Below, one piece after another: positions 9,587-18,135 of a stretch of DNA of 44,711 nucleotides. The position numbers and the translations under genes are program-made. The number at the start of each line of letters is the position of its first letter. The first letter of the stretch is position 1. This DNA comes from a virus: the IMG/VR virus record IMGVR_UViG_3300033571_024544, positions 1 through 44,711 of that record; one strand, 5' to 3'. The notes beneath the pieces are model-generated. The model saw only the letters and a list, made by a program, of their open reading frames with translations, ran no database searches and had not been told where the DNA came from.

Positions 9587-10036
9587 TTAGACAATGAAAT
9601 CATCATCTTCTGAGTCTTCTTTTTGTTCAATGAACAAAGATTCAACTTGGTTTGCTCTACTTACTTTTTCAACACCATATTTGTTTACTAAAGAAGCAAA
9701 TGTGTTTAAGTCAGTTTTTACTAATTTGATTTTTCCACTTTCAACATTCATGTTGATTTTGTCAATTTCTTGTTCAATTAGAATAGTTCTTGATTCCTCA
9801 TCAAAAGCATCCATTAAGTCTTCATTGATTGTTACTAATAGTTCTCTTGGAGAACCTAATTCAATTGCCAATATTGCTGAATATTGGTCTGAAATTTTAG
9901 AAATTTTGATTAAACCTTTTTGTTTTCTATGTCCTAAGAATTGAAAGTCAATTTTAATAGGGAAAGATTTTTTGTCAAAAACTTCAAAAAAATCATTAAT
10001 AGTATCTTCTGATACCTCGTAAAAATTATCGTTCAT
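9587..10036 (-). CDS. Unknown conserved-looking phage protein (tail region)
   Basis: This 149-residue acidic protein has an alpha/beta look. The middle (LLVTINEDLMDAF, then ESRTILIEQEIDKI) and the segment DLNTFASLVNKYG recall, from memory, small phage proteins annotated as putative metallopeptidase-like. I see no HExxH motif, so no enzymatic activity can be claimed. The C-terminus is very acidic (KEDSEDDDF). It sits between two other small genes downstream of the tape measure gene, suggesting a tail-assembly or structural role by position only. Confidence 0.65.
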   Translation of the reverse strand: MNDNFYEVSEDTINDFFEVFDKKSFPIKIDFQFLGHRKQKGLIKISKISDQYSAILAIELGSPRELLVTINEDLMDAFDEESRTILIEQEIDKINMNVESGKIKLVKTDLNTFASLVNKYGVEKVSRANQVESLFIEQKEDSEDDDFIV

Positions 10037-10081
10037 ATTTTGTATTTGTTTTAGTGTTATAAAATAAATACACCAAAAAGT

Positions 10082-10510
10082 TTAAGATTTTATTAAAAAA
10101 TATGAAATTATTGATACTATTACTAAAGTAGGTAAAAATTTATAATAAAGATTATTATAAAAAACATTACTTCTAAACAAAGAGTAACCTATTACTATTA
10201 AATAAGAATATTTATCAACTTTTTTAACTTCATAAGATTCAAAAAGTTCATTTAAACCAATAGATTTTAAGAATTTTGAAACCTCAAATGTATATTCTCT
10301 TATATAGTTTTCAGATATTTTATCAATATCTGACTTTTTAAGAGTAAACTCACCATATAATTCTTCTGGTATATTTAATACAGTGTAAAGTCTATAGGCA
10401 GAGTCAATTCTAACATTAAGTTCTCTTTCTAATCTTAATTTATTTAGTTTTAATGTTTTCTTATATAAAGAAAACAAAGTTAGTTTTTTAAAAAATGATA
10501 TATTTGCCAT
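10082..10510 (-). CDS. Small protein with C-terminal membrane anchor
   Basis: This 142-residue basic protein has a hydrophobic C-terminus (FLPTLVIVSIISYFLIKS, about 125-142) that could be a tail-anchor membrane helix. The N-terminal half is Lys/Leu-rich and probably helical. No family is recognised. It lies directly downstream of the tape measure gene on the same strand, with a spacing of about 30 nt, so the two are likely co-transcribed. A role in tail assembly or in the membrane step of infection is possible but not shown. Confidence 0.6.
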   Translation of the reverse strand: MANISFFKKLTLFSLYKKTLKLNKLRLERELNVRIDSAYRLYTVLNIPEELYGEFTLKKSDIDKISENYIREYTFEVSKFLKSIGLNELFESYEVKKVDKYSYLIVIGYSLFRSNVFYNNLYYKFLPTLVIVSIISYFLIKS

Positions 10511-10540
10511 AATACATTATACTATTTTATTATAATAAGT

Positions 10541-13500
10541 TTATTTTTCTTTTTTCATAGTCAAATCTTCAAGTTCACCAGTTTTAAATCCTTGTTTGTC
10601 TAAAAATTCATCTAATTGAGATGTGTTTCTATTTATATTATTAAGTAAATCAATCATAATATCTAATTGTTGATAAGTTTCACCATATTTACTTTTAGGT
10701 TTATCTTTTTGAATATTATCAGTTTTTTTCCCTTTACCTTCACCAACTACAGGACCTTTTTTTGTTTTATCTGTATCAAGTAGTTGAGCAAATACACTTC
10801 CTTTACTTTCAAGAGTGGTCATCATACTGGCAAATGCTTGTTCATTCATTGCTGCTAATACTGCCATATTACCTGTAAGTCTTCTTATTACATCTACTTT
10901 CTGACCATCAATAGAAGCTAATGCACCACCAAATTTTTTAAGTGCATTTGCCATTTTATCATATGCATTTGCCAACTTAACCATAGAGTTTGCAGTCCTT
11001 GATACTGGATCTAAACCAAATGCAGTTTTTAGTAAACCATCTTCTTCATTAATTTCACCTAACTTTTTAGCCAGTACTGCAAATCCAATTACATTTTTTG
11101 AAAGACTTTTCATAAAATTTGGATCTATAACTTGATTGAATTTTCCCTTGGAAAGTATTGATGCAGTTTCAACTAATTTTCTTGCTACTCTACTTACTGA
11201 ATTTAATTCTATCCAATCAGTATCTTCAAGAGATTTTACAATTCCTACAAAAGAAGTAATTGTGTATTTAATTGAATTAATCCATTCTTTCTTAGGATAT
11301 GAATTCCATATATTTGCTTTAACTGATGCAAATCTTTTTGCAACTGTTATTATGGCTTGAACTACAGAATTTATTCCATATACCATATCACCTGCTGCTT
11401 CTTTACCAGATGTAAACCATCCACTATTTTCACTCATATAAGTAAATATTGGTGCAAATGCTTGTAAGGCAGAACCAACATTCTCTCCCCATGTTTTTGA
11501 AGGTACTTTTGCTATATCAAATAATGCAACATTATCAGAAAATTTTAATGCTGCTGCAATTATACCATCTGATATAGTCAAGATTCCTGATTTCATATCT
11601 TCTGGTGTAACTTTAGTACTAAAGAATCCACCACTACTTAATGCTGCATATACAGGTGCAAATGCTGATATTGCCATACCAACACCTTCTGCCCAAGCTT
11701 TAGATGGTCCACCTGAAAATGCTACTTTTACACCTGCAAAATAGTTTGCAGCATCAACAATTCCTTGAGATACTGTTCTTATTGCATTTGCAAAGTCTTC
11801 TGGTCCAACTCCACCACCAAACAAACTCATTATTTTATTGGCTGCTAACATTGCATAAATTGGAGAGAATGCTCCTAATGCAAGTGCAATTCCACCTGCC
11901 CATTCTAATGTAGGACCACCTGTAAAATTACCTTTTGATAAAATTGCTGCAGAATCAACTATTGTTTGTGCTATCAATAAAACTGCTTCACCACCTGCAG
12001 TTAATGCTGCCATTCCTAATCCAAAAGATAAAAGAATTACACTACCTAATCCTGCCATAGCCAAACCAAATGCAGTTAAACTAATACCAACACCTAAAGC
12101 CCATCCTAAACCAGGATAGTTTGCATATTTACCTTCTGATAAAATATAAGAAGTTGCTACTATAGTTGCTGCTACAACTAAAATGGCAACTGCCCCTGCT
12201 AAAATTGCAACAGCACCAATACCACTTGATGCAATTGTTCCTAATACAAGTGCAGCAGTACCAAATGCTATTAATGATAATCCAACACCTAAAGACCATT
12301 TCCAGTCTGGATATTTACCTTCACTATAATCACCTAATCCTAAAATTAATGAAGTTGCCATTATTGTTGCTGCAATAATTAATATTGATATACCACCTTT
12401 AAGATAATCTTGAGGTTTTCCTATTGCATTTACTATAACTATACCTGCTGCCATTATTGCTACTGATATAGCTAGACAAACACTAAAAAATAAAATTTTA
12501 ATCATTGACATGAATGTTATTCCATCAATCTCTTTTCTGAAATTATAGAAAACTGCAGCAGAGAGTGCAATTGCAACTGCAATTAATGTAAACATAATTG
12601 GAACTTTAATCAAATCATCTGTTGATAGATTACCCATCATTCTCATTGCAACTCCAATTATTACTAAAACAATACCCATTGCAGCACCTAAAATAAGAAC
12701 TTTTAATAACATCATAAATGTTACTTCATTTATTTCTTTTTTATAATTTGAGAATATCACTGCAGAGAGAGCAATTGCCAATGACATTAATGTAAAGAAT
12801 ATTGGAATTTTTGGAACATCCTTGTAATCCATCTTACTTATACTTTTAAGAATTTTCTCCATACCATAAGAAAGAACAACAAAAACTGCTGCAATCAATA
12901 TGGCAGTTAATGCTTGTCCAAGACTTATAGGAGTTATAAAACTTAATATTACTGATGACGCTGCAATTGCCAATGCCATTGCTGGAAGAATAAGTACCAT
13001 TACAAATGCAGACTTCATTGCTTGCATAGGATCTAAACCTTTGAATGCCTTTATTAGTTTACCAATACCAAATGATATTACGGTAAACATACCTGCTATT
13101 AATATAGCTGTTAATGCTTGTCCAAATGATATAGGTGTTATAAAACTTAATACAAAAGAAGATGCTGTTATTGCCATTGCCATTGCTGGAAGAATAAGTA
13201 ACATTACAAATGAAGATTTCATTGCTTCTACTAAATCAACCCCTTTGAATGCTTTTATTAATTTACCAATTCCAAATGATATTACTGTAAACATACCTGC
13301 TATTAATATTGCAGTTATTGCTTGTCCAAATGATATAGGTGTTACCATTTTTAATATCCAAGATGATAAAGTTATTGCCATTGCCATTGCTGGAAGAATA
13401 AACATAATCACTAATGAAGTCTTCATTGTTTGTACTGGATCCATACCTTCAAATGCCTTTACTAATTTACCAATACCAAATGATATTACTGTAAACATAC

Positions 13501-14089
13501 CTGCTATTAATATTGCAGTTAATGCCTGACCAAAACCTATAGGAGTTATAAAACTTAATATAAAAGAAGAAGCAGTTATTGCAAATGCCATTATTACCAT
13601 AACATATGATGTATTCACTGCTTGTTTTATTGGTATATTCATTTCTGCAATTTTCTCAAATGCTATGGATACTAAAACTATTGCTAATGAAAGTCCAACA
13701 ACTGATAAGAAATCTATACTACCAATCAATTTGAATGCAAGACCTATTGCAAGTACACCAACTGCAATTAATAAAATAGTAGAAACTCCCTTTTTCAGGT
13801 TACTTTCTGATTTTTCATCACCACCAACGTCTTCAATTACATTACTTTTCTTGTCTTTTTTCTTAGACATTTCTAATATAGTTTGTTGATTTTCAAGAAT
13901 TTTAGTAGTATCTTTTTTAATTGATTTGATACCAACATTAATTTCTTTAATCTCAGTTGTGAAGTCACCACTTACTAAAGCATTGGTTGTTGCACTATTA
14001 CTTTGCTGTCCTTTTTTCTCAAGTGCTTCAGCAATCATAACAAGAGCTTCTGATAAATTATCTAATCCATCTAATAACTTTTTATCCAT
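10541..14089 (-). CDS. Tail length tape measure protein
   Basis: The protein has 1182 residues. It has a charged, coiled-coil-prone N-terminus (1-100), then a long hydrophobic section with internal repeats, and a charged Lys-rich C-terminus. Residues 186 to about 420 contain a 68-residue unit repeated three and a half times (GQALTAILIAGMF...PAMAMAI...ITPI). Residues about 600-1000 hold looser repeats of the form P-x-x-x-W-x-x-G-V-G-x-A-x-x-A-F. Length, repeats and multiple transmembrane-like helices fit a tape measure, which sets tail length and can form a channel in the host membrane. At about 1.5 angstrom per residue a helical ruler would be near 175 nm (inference). ATATATA stands exactly 4 nt before the ATG. 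Confidence 0.8.
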   Translation of the reverse strand: MDKKLLDGLDNLSEALVMIAEALEKKGQQSNSATTNALVSGDFTTEIKEINVGIKSIKKDTTKILENQQTILEMSKKKDKKSNVIEDVGGDEKSESNLKKGVSTILLIAVGVLAIGLAFKLIGSIDFLSVVGLSLAIVLVSIAFEKIAEMNIPIKQAVNTSYVMVIMAFAITASSFILSFITPIGFGQALTAILIAGMFTVISFGIGKLVKAFEGMDPVQTMKTSLVIMFILPAMAMAITLSSWILKMVTPISFGQAITAILIAGMFTVISFGIGKLIKAFKGVDLVEAMKSSFVMLLILPAMAMAITASSFVLSFITPISFGQALTAILIAGMFTVISFGIGKLIKAFKGLDPMQAMKSAFVMVLILPAMALAIAASSVILSFITPISLGQALTAILIAAVFVVLSYGMEKILKSISKMDYKDVPKIPIFFTLMSLAIALSAVIFSNYKKEINEVTFMMLLKVLILGAAMGIVLVIIGVAMRMMGNLSTDDLIKVPIMFTLIAVAIALSAAVFYNFRKEIDGITFMSMIKILFFSVCLAISVAIMAAGIVIVNAIGKPQDYLKGGISILIIAATIMATSLILGLGDYSEGKYPDWKWSLGVGLSLIAFGTAALVLGTIASSGIGAVAILAGAVAILVVAATIVATSYILSEGKYANYPGLGWALGVGISLTAFGLAMAGLGSVILLSFGLGMAALTAGGEAVLLIAQTIVDSAAILSKGNFTGGPTLEWAGGIALALGAFSPIYAMLAANKIMSLFGGGVGPEDFANAIRTVSQGIVDAANYFAGVKVAFSGGPSKAWAEGVGMAISAFAPVYAALSSGGFFSTKVTPEDMKSGILTISDGIIAAALKFSDNVALFDIAKVPSKTWGENVGSALQAFAPIFTYMSENSGWFTSGKEAAGDMVYGINSVVQAIITVAKRFASVKANIWNSYPKKEWINSIKYTITSFVGIVKSLEDTDWIELNSVSRVARKLVETASILSKGKFNQVIDPNFMKSLSKNVIGFAVLAKKLGEINEEDGLLKTAFGLDPVSRTANSMVKLANAYDKMANALKKFGGALASIDGQKVDVIRRLTGNMAVLAAMNEQAFASMMTTLESKGSVFAQLLDTDKTKKGPVVGEGKGKKTDNIQKDKPKSKYGETYQQLDIMIDLLNNINRNTSQLDEFLDKQGFKTGELEDLTMKKEK
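12830..13534 (-). repeat. 204-bp tandem repeats in the tape measure gene
   Basis: Three and a half copies of a 68-codon unit (about 204 bp) are seen, with nearly the same bases in several copies. Each codes for two hydrophobic helices around the L-P-A-M-A-M-A-I and I-L-I-A-G-M-F parts. Confidence 0.8.
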
Positions 14090-14092
14090 AAA

Positions 14093-14106
14093 GTATATAT
14101 TAAAAA
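14093..14106 (-). promoter_or_regulatory. Late-type promoter candidate for the tape measure gene, 4-nt spacing
   Basis: TTTTTAATATATAC is followed by TTT and the ATG at 14089: exactly 4 nt between ATATATA and ATG. It is one of the fullest matches. Confidence 0.6.
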
Positions 14107-14152
14107 TATTAATCCTTTTAACATTTTATAACTTTTTTACTATAATAGATAA

Positions 14153-14163
14153 TTAATATATAA
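14153..14163 (+). promoter_or_regulatory. Late-type promoter candidate, longer leader
   Basis: TTAATATATAA, 17 nt before the ATG at 14181, divergent from the tape measure promoter. Confidence 0.5.
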
Positions 14164-14180
14164 ACAATAGAAATAATCAT

Positions 14181-14636
14181 ATGGAAATGGGAATCAAAAA
14201 AGTATTGAAGTACTATTTACTTGGAGAATCTCTTAAAGAAATTGAGGTTAATAGAATATTAAATAAAGTTTCAAAAAAGAAGATTTTAACTGAAAGAGAA
14301 AAAAAATTTCTTGAACTTTATAATCATAAAAGTGATGATAAAGATTTGATGTATCTATCTAAGAATACTACTTGTGAAAGAGTTAAGTTCTTTTTAGATG
14401 GTGGTAAAAAAGTAATGTGTGATTTACATGATAGAAATGGTTTAATAGGTTTACCAGTTTTGGATGTAGTGAACAATTATGAAGATGATTTTGGTTTGAT
14501 TATAATGAAAAATGAAACACATCAATTAAATGATAGATTTCTTTATAACTTGATTTATAATAACAAGTTAAATAGATATTCATTACAAGAACAAGATGAA
14601 TATTTTGAAAAATTAGAAGTTAAAAATGGTGATTAA
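14181..14636 (+). CDS. Unknown small protein
   Basis: This 151-residue charged protein has no recognised family. The first 60 residues are Lys/Glu-rich helix (KVSKKKILTEREKKFLELYNH). The region around 60-110 (CERVKFFLDGGKKVMCDLHDRNG) looks like a small beta domain with two Cys. It is divergent from the tape measure gene and has its own TTAATATATAA element 18 nt before the ATG. It overlaps the next gene by 11 nt, so the two are translationally coupled. Confidence 0.65.
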   Translation: MEMGIKKVLKYYLLGESLKEIEVNRILNKVSKKKILTEREKKFLELYNHKSDDKDLMYLSKNTTCERVKFFLDGGKKVMCDLHDRNGLIGLPVLDVVNNYEDDFGLIIMKNETHQLNDRFLYNLIYNNKLNRYSLQEQDEYFEKLEVKNGD

Positions 14637-14910
14637 AAAGTATAATGATTTTATAAAAGAAGAAGTCAGTGGTACTGAACTTATTGGTCCAATTGGACCT
14701 GCATATGGTGAAACTAGACTACAAAATAAAACAATTAACTCATTTGATACTGATGTAATTTATAGTGAGATTGGTGGTAGAATTTATACAATGGATGAGT
14801 ATAATCAAATGTATCAAGATTATCTAAAAGCAGGTGGTGGTCCATTAGATGGTTTTAGTAAAGAAAACTTAGATACAATAGTCTCATTCTTTAATGATAA
14901 ACAAGAATAA
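14626..14910 (+). CDS. Small protein with packaging-type N-terminus
   Basis: This 94-residue acidic protein is not recognised as a family. It begins MVIKKYNDFIKEEVSG, which aligns closely with the T4 capsid-targeting peptide MKTYQEFIAEA (K-Y-N-D-F-I-K-E against T-Y-Q-E-F-I-A-E) and contains an I-K-E tripeptide like the T4 prohead protease cut sites. The rest has Gly/Pro-rich (GPIGPAYGE) and Tyr/Met-rich (YTMDEYNQMYQDY) segments. It overlaps the upstream gene by 11 nt. I infer a small internal head protein. Confidence 0.6.
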   Translation: MVIKKYNDFIKEEVSGTELIGPIGPAYGETRLQNKTINSFDTDVIYSEIGGRIYTMDEYNQMYQDYLKAGGGPLDGFSKENLDTIVSFFNDKQE

Positions 14911-14913
14911 AAA

Positions 14914-14923
14914 CAATATATAC
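14914..14923 (+). promoter_or_regulatory. Late-type promoter candidate for the ligase-fold gene
   Basis: CAATATATAC lies 26 nt before the ATG at 14950, in the only gap between it and the previous gene. Confidence 0.45.
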
Positions 14924-14949
14924 ATTTGATATAAAAAAGAAATCAAATT

Positions 14950-16284
14950 ATGAGTAAATTAGTAACATTAAATGGTCTTGATGACCAAAAACTATTAGAC
15001 ACTTTGTTTAATGATGAGATAGTAATATTTGAAGACATTCAAGGTTCAAAAATATGGGTTAGTTGGAATGGTAAAGAGTTTGTAATAAAACCAAAGTCAT
15101 TATCATCAGAACCTATCAATATGGTTGACTTAGCAATGCAAAATTATTATAATCCTGCAATAAATTATTTTAATAGTTTAGATGACAGGGTAAAAAGTTT
15201 ACTAAATAGAAAGTGGTCTTTTTGTTTTGAATACTTTCCTGATGAACAACCTGCCAATATTCAATATAATAGAGTTCCAAAGAATAAATTAGTTTTGACA
15301 TCTATAAACAAATCTGGTAAGTATGAATTCATATTAGAAGAGTTAGAAGAATTTGCAAGATTATTTGATGTTGATATTATACCAGTTGTATTCAAAGGTA
15401 AACTTACTGATAAAATGATTGAAGCAATTAAATACTTTATTAATACTGGTGAAGATGACTTAGAATATATTTTTGGTGAAAAATCATTTACATTCTTCTT
15501 TTATAAGATTTTGAATCCTATGTTACAAAATTCATTTTTAATGGTGGATGAGTTTCAAAAGAATATAGAAAAATTAATAATTAGAAGTAGTTCAAATGAT
15601 ACATCATTTGAGTTGTTGAATCCATTATACAGAAGATTAAGTGAGAATAATGACACTGAGTTTGTTGAAATATACACTTTAATATTACTTAACTTTCTTA
15701 ATTTCTGTCAATCAGTTGATTTAGAACAGGTGAAACTTAAAGGTGATAAAAAAGATGAGATTTATATTTACTTGATATGTAAATTATTTAACATTTATAT
15801 TTCAGAAGTTAAATCTGATTTACTTGATTTTGATTTTATAGTTCCTCAATTTTTTGATAAAGATAAGTTTAAAATAAATACAGAACTAATTAACAATAAA
15901 TTAACAAAAGAATACATAGATGAGAGTGATAAACTTGAATACATCTTCAAAGTTATATTAGGTTCATTTAATAGAAGAAAGAAAAAACCTATTGGAGTAT
16001 TTACAGAGAATACAGTTAAATTATTTAATGTATTTGTTGATTCTATTGATAATCATATTAATGATTATATGGGTAAAATGCAAGAGATTGAACTGACAAG
16101 ATCAGGATTACTTGATTTTGCTGATTTCTTTGATATTAAGTATGATACTGATTCAGAAGGACAAGTTTATCCTGATGTTTATTCAGAATTTGAAAAAGGT
16201 GTTGAGAATGATAAAAAGAAAAAAGGAAAAGGTGGTAAACTACCAATTGAACCAATGACACAAACAAAAAAACCTACTTTATAG
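14950..16284 (+). CDS. Ligase/nucleotidyltransferase-fold protein lacking the catalytic lysine
   Basis: The N-terminal half of this 444-residue protein resembles ATP-dependent RNA-ligase-type nucleotidyltransferases. It has E-D-I-Q-G-S-K-I-W-V-S-W-N-G-K (about 28-42) at the place of the K-x-D-G motif I. A W-S-F-C-F-E-Y-F strand (about 89-96) sits at motif III, followed by the PKNKLVLTSI strand seen after it in phage ligases. The lysine that becomes adenylylated is replaced (EDIQG instead of EKLDG), so the protein is probably not an active ligase. The C-terminal half is helical and charged, ending in a Lys-rich tail (KKKKGKGGK). CAATATATAC lies 26 nt before the ATG and a bidirectional terminator overlaps the stop. 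The function is unknown. Confidence 0.5.
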   Translation: MSKLVTLNGLDDQKLLDTLFNDEIVIFEDIQGSKIWVSWNGKEFVIKPKSLSSEPINMVDLAMQNYYNPAINYFNSLDDRVKSLLNRKWSFCFEYFPDEQPANIQYNRVPKNKLVLTSINKSGKYEFILEELEEFARLFDVDIIPVVFKGKLTDKMIEAIKYFINTGEDDLEYIFGEKSFTFFFYKILNPMLQNSFLMVDEFQKNIEKLIIRSSSNDTSFELLNPLYRRLSENNDTEFVEIYTLILLNFLNFCQSVDLEQVKLKGDKKDEIYIYLICKLFNIYISEVKSDLLDFDFIVPQFFDKDKFKINTELINNKLTKEYIDESDKLEYIFKVILGSFNRRKKKPIGVFTENTVKLFNVFVDSIDNHINDYMGKMQEIELTRSGLLDFADFFDIKYDTDSEGQVYPDVYSEFEKGVENDKKKKGKGGKLPIEPMTQTKKPTL

Positions 16285-16297
16285 TAGGTTTTTTTTT
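16271..16297. terminator. Bidirectional terminator overlapping a stop codon
   Basis: The stem AACCTACT / AGTAGGTT (16271-16278 with 16283-16290) has a TTAT loop, A-run before and a long T-run after. It sits between the convergent ligase-fold and GGCT-like genes, and the plus gene's TAG is in the hairpin. Confidence 0.85.
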
Positions 16298-16628
16298 ATC
16301 TAAGCCACCAGTCTCCACCTTTAACTTCTTCAAATCCTTTAACATCATGAATGTATTTATATACCCAACATTCAATATCACTTGATGTGTTTATTTTTGT
16401 TCTTATATACTCATCACCTTCAAACTCATCCAGTACAGGAAATAATTCAGGATCAATTAAATAAACATCACCTAATACTTTACCTTTACCATCTATAAAC
16501 CCTGGATAAAAATCATTGACTTTGTATATTTTACCATTAATTGTTGCTTTTCCACAATAAATAGGATCCTGTAATAACTTTTTAGCAGTATCTCTAAACT
16601 GACCATACACAAATAAATATTCTCTCAT
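16296..16628 (-). CDS. Gamma-glutamylcyclotransferase-like (GGCT/AIG2 fold) protein
   Basis: This 110-residue protein starts MREYLFVYGQFR, matching the YGSLR-type nucleotide/substrate loop of GGCT-fold proteins. It has LDEFEGDEY (about 67-75), the conserved strand-helix with the catalytic Glu. Family members release 5-oxoproline from gamma-glutamyl peptides or amines, or hydrolyse gamma-glutamylamines. T4-like phages carry GGCT-like genes of mostly unknown role. The size is right for a complete domain. It is convergent with the ligase-fold gene and has its own ATATATA element 4 nt before the ATG. Confidence 0.75.
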   Translation of the reverse strand: MREYLFVYGQFRDTAKKLLQDPIYCGKATINGKIYKVNDFYPGFIDGKGKVLGDVYLIDPELFPVLDEFEGDEYIRTKINTSSDIECWVYKYIHDVKGFEEVKGGDWWLR

Positions 16629-16630
16629 AA

Positions 16631-16648
16631 ACTATATATTTAATTTTT
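16631..16648 (-). promoter_or_regulatory. Late-type promoter candidate for the GGCT-like gene, 4-nt spacing
   Basis: On the minus strand AAAAATTAAATATATAGT leads to ATG at 16628 with exactly 4 nt after ATATATA. Confidence 0.5.
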
Positions 16649-16660
16649 GATATAAAATTT

Positions 16661-16870
16661 ATGAATGGGATAAATATAAGTATGAGAGAAGTTATTGTTA
16701 AGTCAGAATCAAGACCACTTAGAACTAAGTGGACAACTGAATTATCAACTGACTTAGATACATATATTAATAGTGATGTATCTGATGAGTTAGAAAGATT
16801 ATTAGCCAATGAAATTAGAAGAGAAATGAGAAAGAAAAAAATAGAAAAAATCTTGAAACATATTGCTTAA
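16661..16870 (+). CDS. Small phage protein (69 residues)
   Basis: This small basic protein contains SRPLRTKWTTELSTDL and SDELERLLANEI (about 18-52). From memory the pattern R-x-L-x-x-x-W-T-x-E-L recurs in short regions of virion proteins from several phages, but I cannot assign a role. The C-terminus is a Lys/Arg-rich helix. A start at the internal ATG 16682 (MREVIV) is equally possible, because no ribosome binding site decides between them. The gene precedes the polymerase-like gene by 16 nt. Confidence 0.55.
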   Translation: MNGINISMREVIVKSESRPLRTKWTTELSTDLDTYINSDVSDELERLLANEIRREMRKKKIEKILKHIA

Positions 16871-16886
16871 TTTTCATATAAAAACT

Positions 16887-18122
16887 ATGTATATTGAGAA
16901 CAAAATCACTAATAAAATACCAAGCCAAATAGTATCTAAGAGAGTAGAAGATAAAACTTTTACACTTCAATTTTTACCAGAATGTTTATATCATATTGAG
17001 AATATAAAAACTATAAATTATAAAGAAACAAAACTAAAAACAGACTATTTAATTGATATAATTCATAGTCTAATTTTAAAGTATTATTTTAAGAAAGAAA
17101 ATAGATTTGCAATTAATGCCACTGTGTTAAAGGATAAGTATGGTTACTTATACAACTATTATATAAATTATTTAATTGATAATAACATAATTGCACTTAT
17201 GACACAATATCAAACAGGTGTTACTTCAAGAATATATTCATTGGATGATAGTATTTTTACCTCTAAAATTAAGAGGTATAAAAACTATGACAAAGTTCTT
17301 TTAAGAAAGTATAAGGGTAAATTTGTTGAAATGGTTGGAAGTTCTATTGATGAGAAAGAATCATTAATTGATATTGATGTTAAAGAAAAGTTAGTTTCTG
17401 ATTTATTTAGTGTTAATATTGAGTTTGATAGAGCAATATTTTTCTTAGACTCATTGAAGTATCAAGATTATGATATTTATAACAGAAATGTTTACTCTGT
17501 TGAGTGTATAAATAATAAACATATCTTTTATCACTTTGATGCTTATGGTAGAATGCATACTAATTACACAATATTGAAATCATTTATTAGAAAGAATTGT
17601 TTAATGATTGATGGTGAAGAAACTTGTGAAATTGATATACAGAATAGTCAACCTTTATTCTTGAGTAAATTAATTGAAGAGTCTGATAGTAAATGGGTAA
17701 GAGAAGATGAGTTTGAGTTGTTCAGAGAATTAACAACAAATGGTTATTATTATCAGTATGTTATGGAACAAACTGGAGAAGAAGATAAGAGAAGTGTTAA
17801 AGAAATGACCTATAAAGTTTTATTTGGTAGAAATGTTGTAAATAGTAAGGCAGATAAGTTTTTCAAGACATTATTTCCAACAATTCATAATTTTATTAAA
17901 TTGTATAAGAAAGAACATGGTGATTATAAAATTTTGGCTTATGATTTACAAAAAGCTGAATCTAATTTAATATTCAATAAAATGATTAAGACAATAATGA
18001 ATCTTCATCCTGAAATAAAAATAATTACAATACATGATAGTATTGTTGTTCAAAAAAAATATAGAGATATTGTGAATAATATCTTTCAAAGTGAAATAAG
18101 TAAAGAATTTAATTTAATATAA
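16887..18122 (+). CDS. Compact family-A / T7-like polymerase palm protein
   Basis: From the ATG at 16887 the product has 411 residues; the longer frame opens only with TTG at 16863, so I prefer this start. Four elements stand in the order found in single-subunit polymerases. F-D-A-Y-G-R-M-H (about 217-224) is a DxxGR-type element. E-I-D-I-Q-N-S-Q-P (about 248-256) is a motif A-like strand. K-R-S-V-K-E-M-T-Y-K-V-L-F-G (about 300) has the K-x3-[FY]-x3-[YF]-G spacing of motif B. I-H-D-S-I-V-V (about 383) is motif C. There is no 3'-5' exonuclease domain and the protein is much shorter than T7 RNA polymerase or DNA polymerase I. It may be a DNA polymerase, RNA polymerase or primer-making enzyme. 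I infer only the fold. Confidence 0.55.
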   Translation: MYIENKITNKIPSQIVSKRVEDKTFTLQFLPECLYHIENIKTINYKETKLKTDYLIDIIHSLILKYYFKKENRFAINATVLKDKYGYLYNYYINYLIDNNIIALMTQYQTGVTSRIYSLDDSIFTSKIKRYKNYDKVLLRKYKGKFVEMVGSSIDEKESLIDIDVKEKLVSDLFSVNIEFDRAIFFLDSLKYQDYDIYNRNVYSVECINNKHIFYHFDAYGRMHTNYTILKSFIRKNCLMIDGEETCEIDIQNSQPLFLSKLIEESDSKWVREDEFELFRELTTNGYYYQYVMEQTGEEDKRSVKEMTYKVLFGRNVVNSKADKFFKTLFPTIHNFIKLYKKEHGDYKILAYDLQKAESNLIFNKMIKTIMNLHPEIKIITIHDSIVVQKKYRDIVNNIFQSEISKEFNLI

Positions 18123-18134
18123 AAATATATAGAG
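18121..18134 (+). promoter_or_regulatory. Late-type promoter candidate for the 50-residue gene, 4-nt spacing
   Basis: AAAAATATATAGAG leads to the ATG at 18136, with exactly 4 nt after ATATATA. Confidence 0.45.
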
Positions 18135-18135
18135 T

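Noticed and set aside
12900-13529. A 209-codon plus-strand frame in the tape measure gene
   Set aside because: Its protein repeats in step with the 204-bp repeats and is the opposite-strand shadow of a well-supported gene; no promoter or start context.
16863-16886. Longer start of the polymerase-like gene
   Set aside because: It depends on a TTG codon overlapping the previous gene, while an ATG follows nearby.
18123-18135. tRNA genes or other structural RNAs in the gaps
   Set aside because: None of the gaps is large enough or shows a cloverleaf; the short gaps are filled with promoter-like or terminator sequences.
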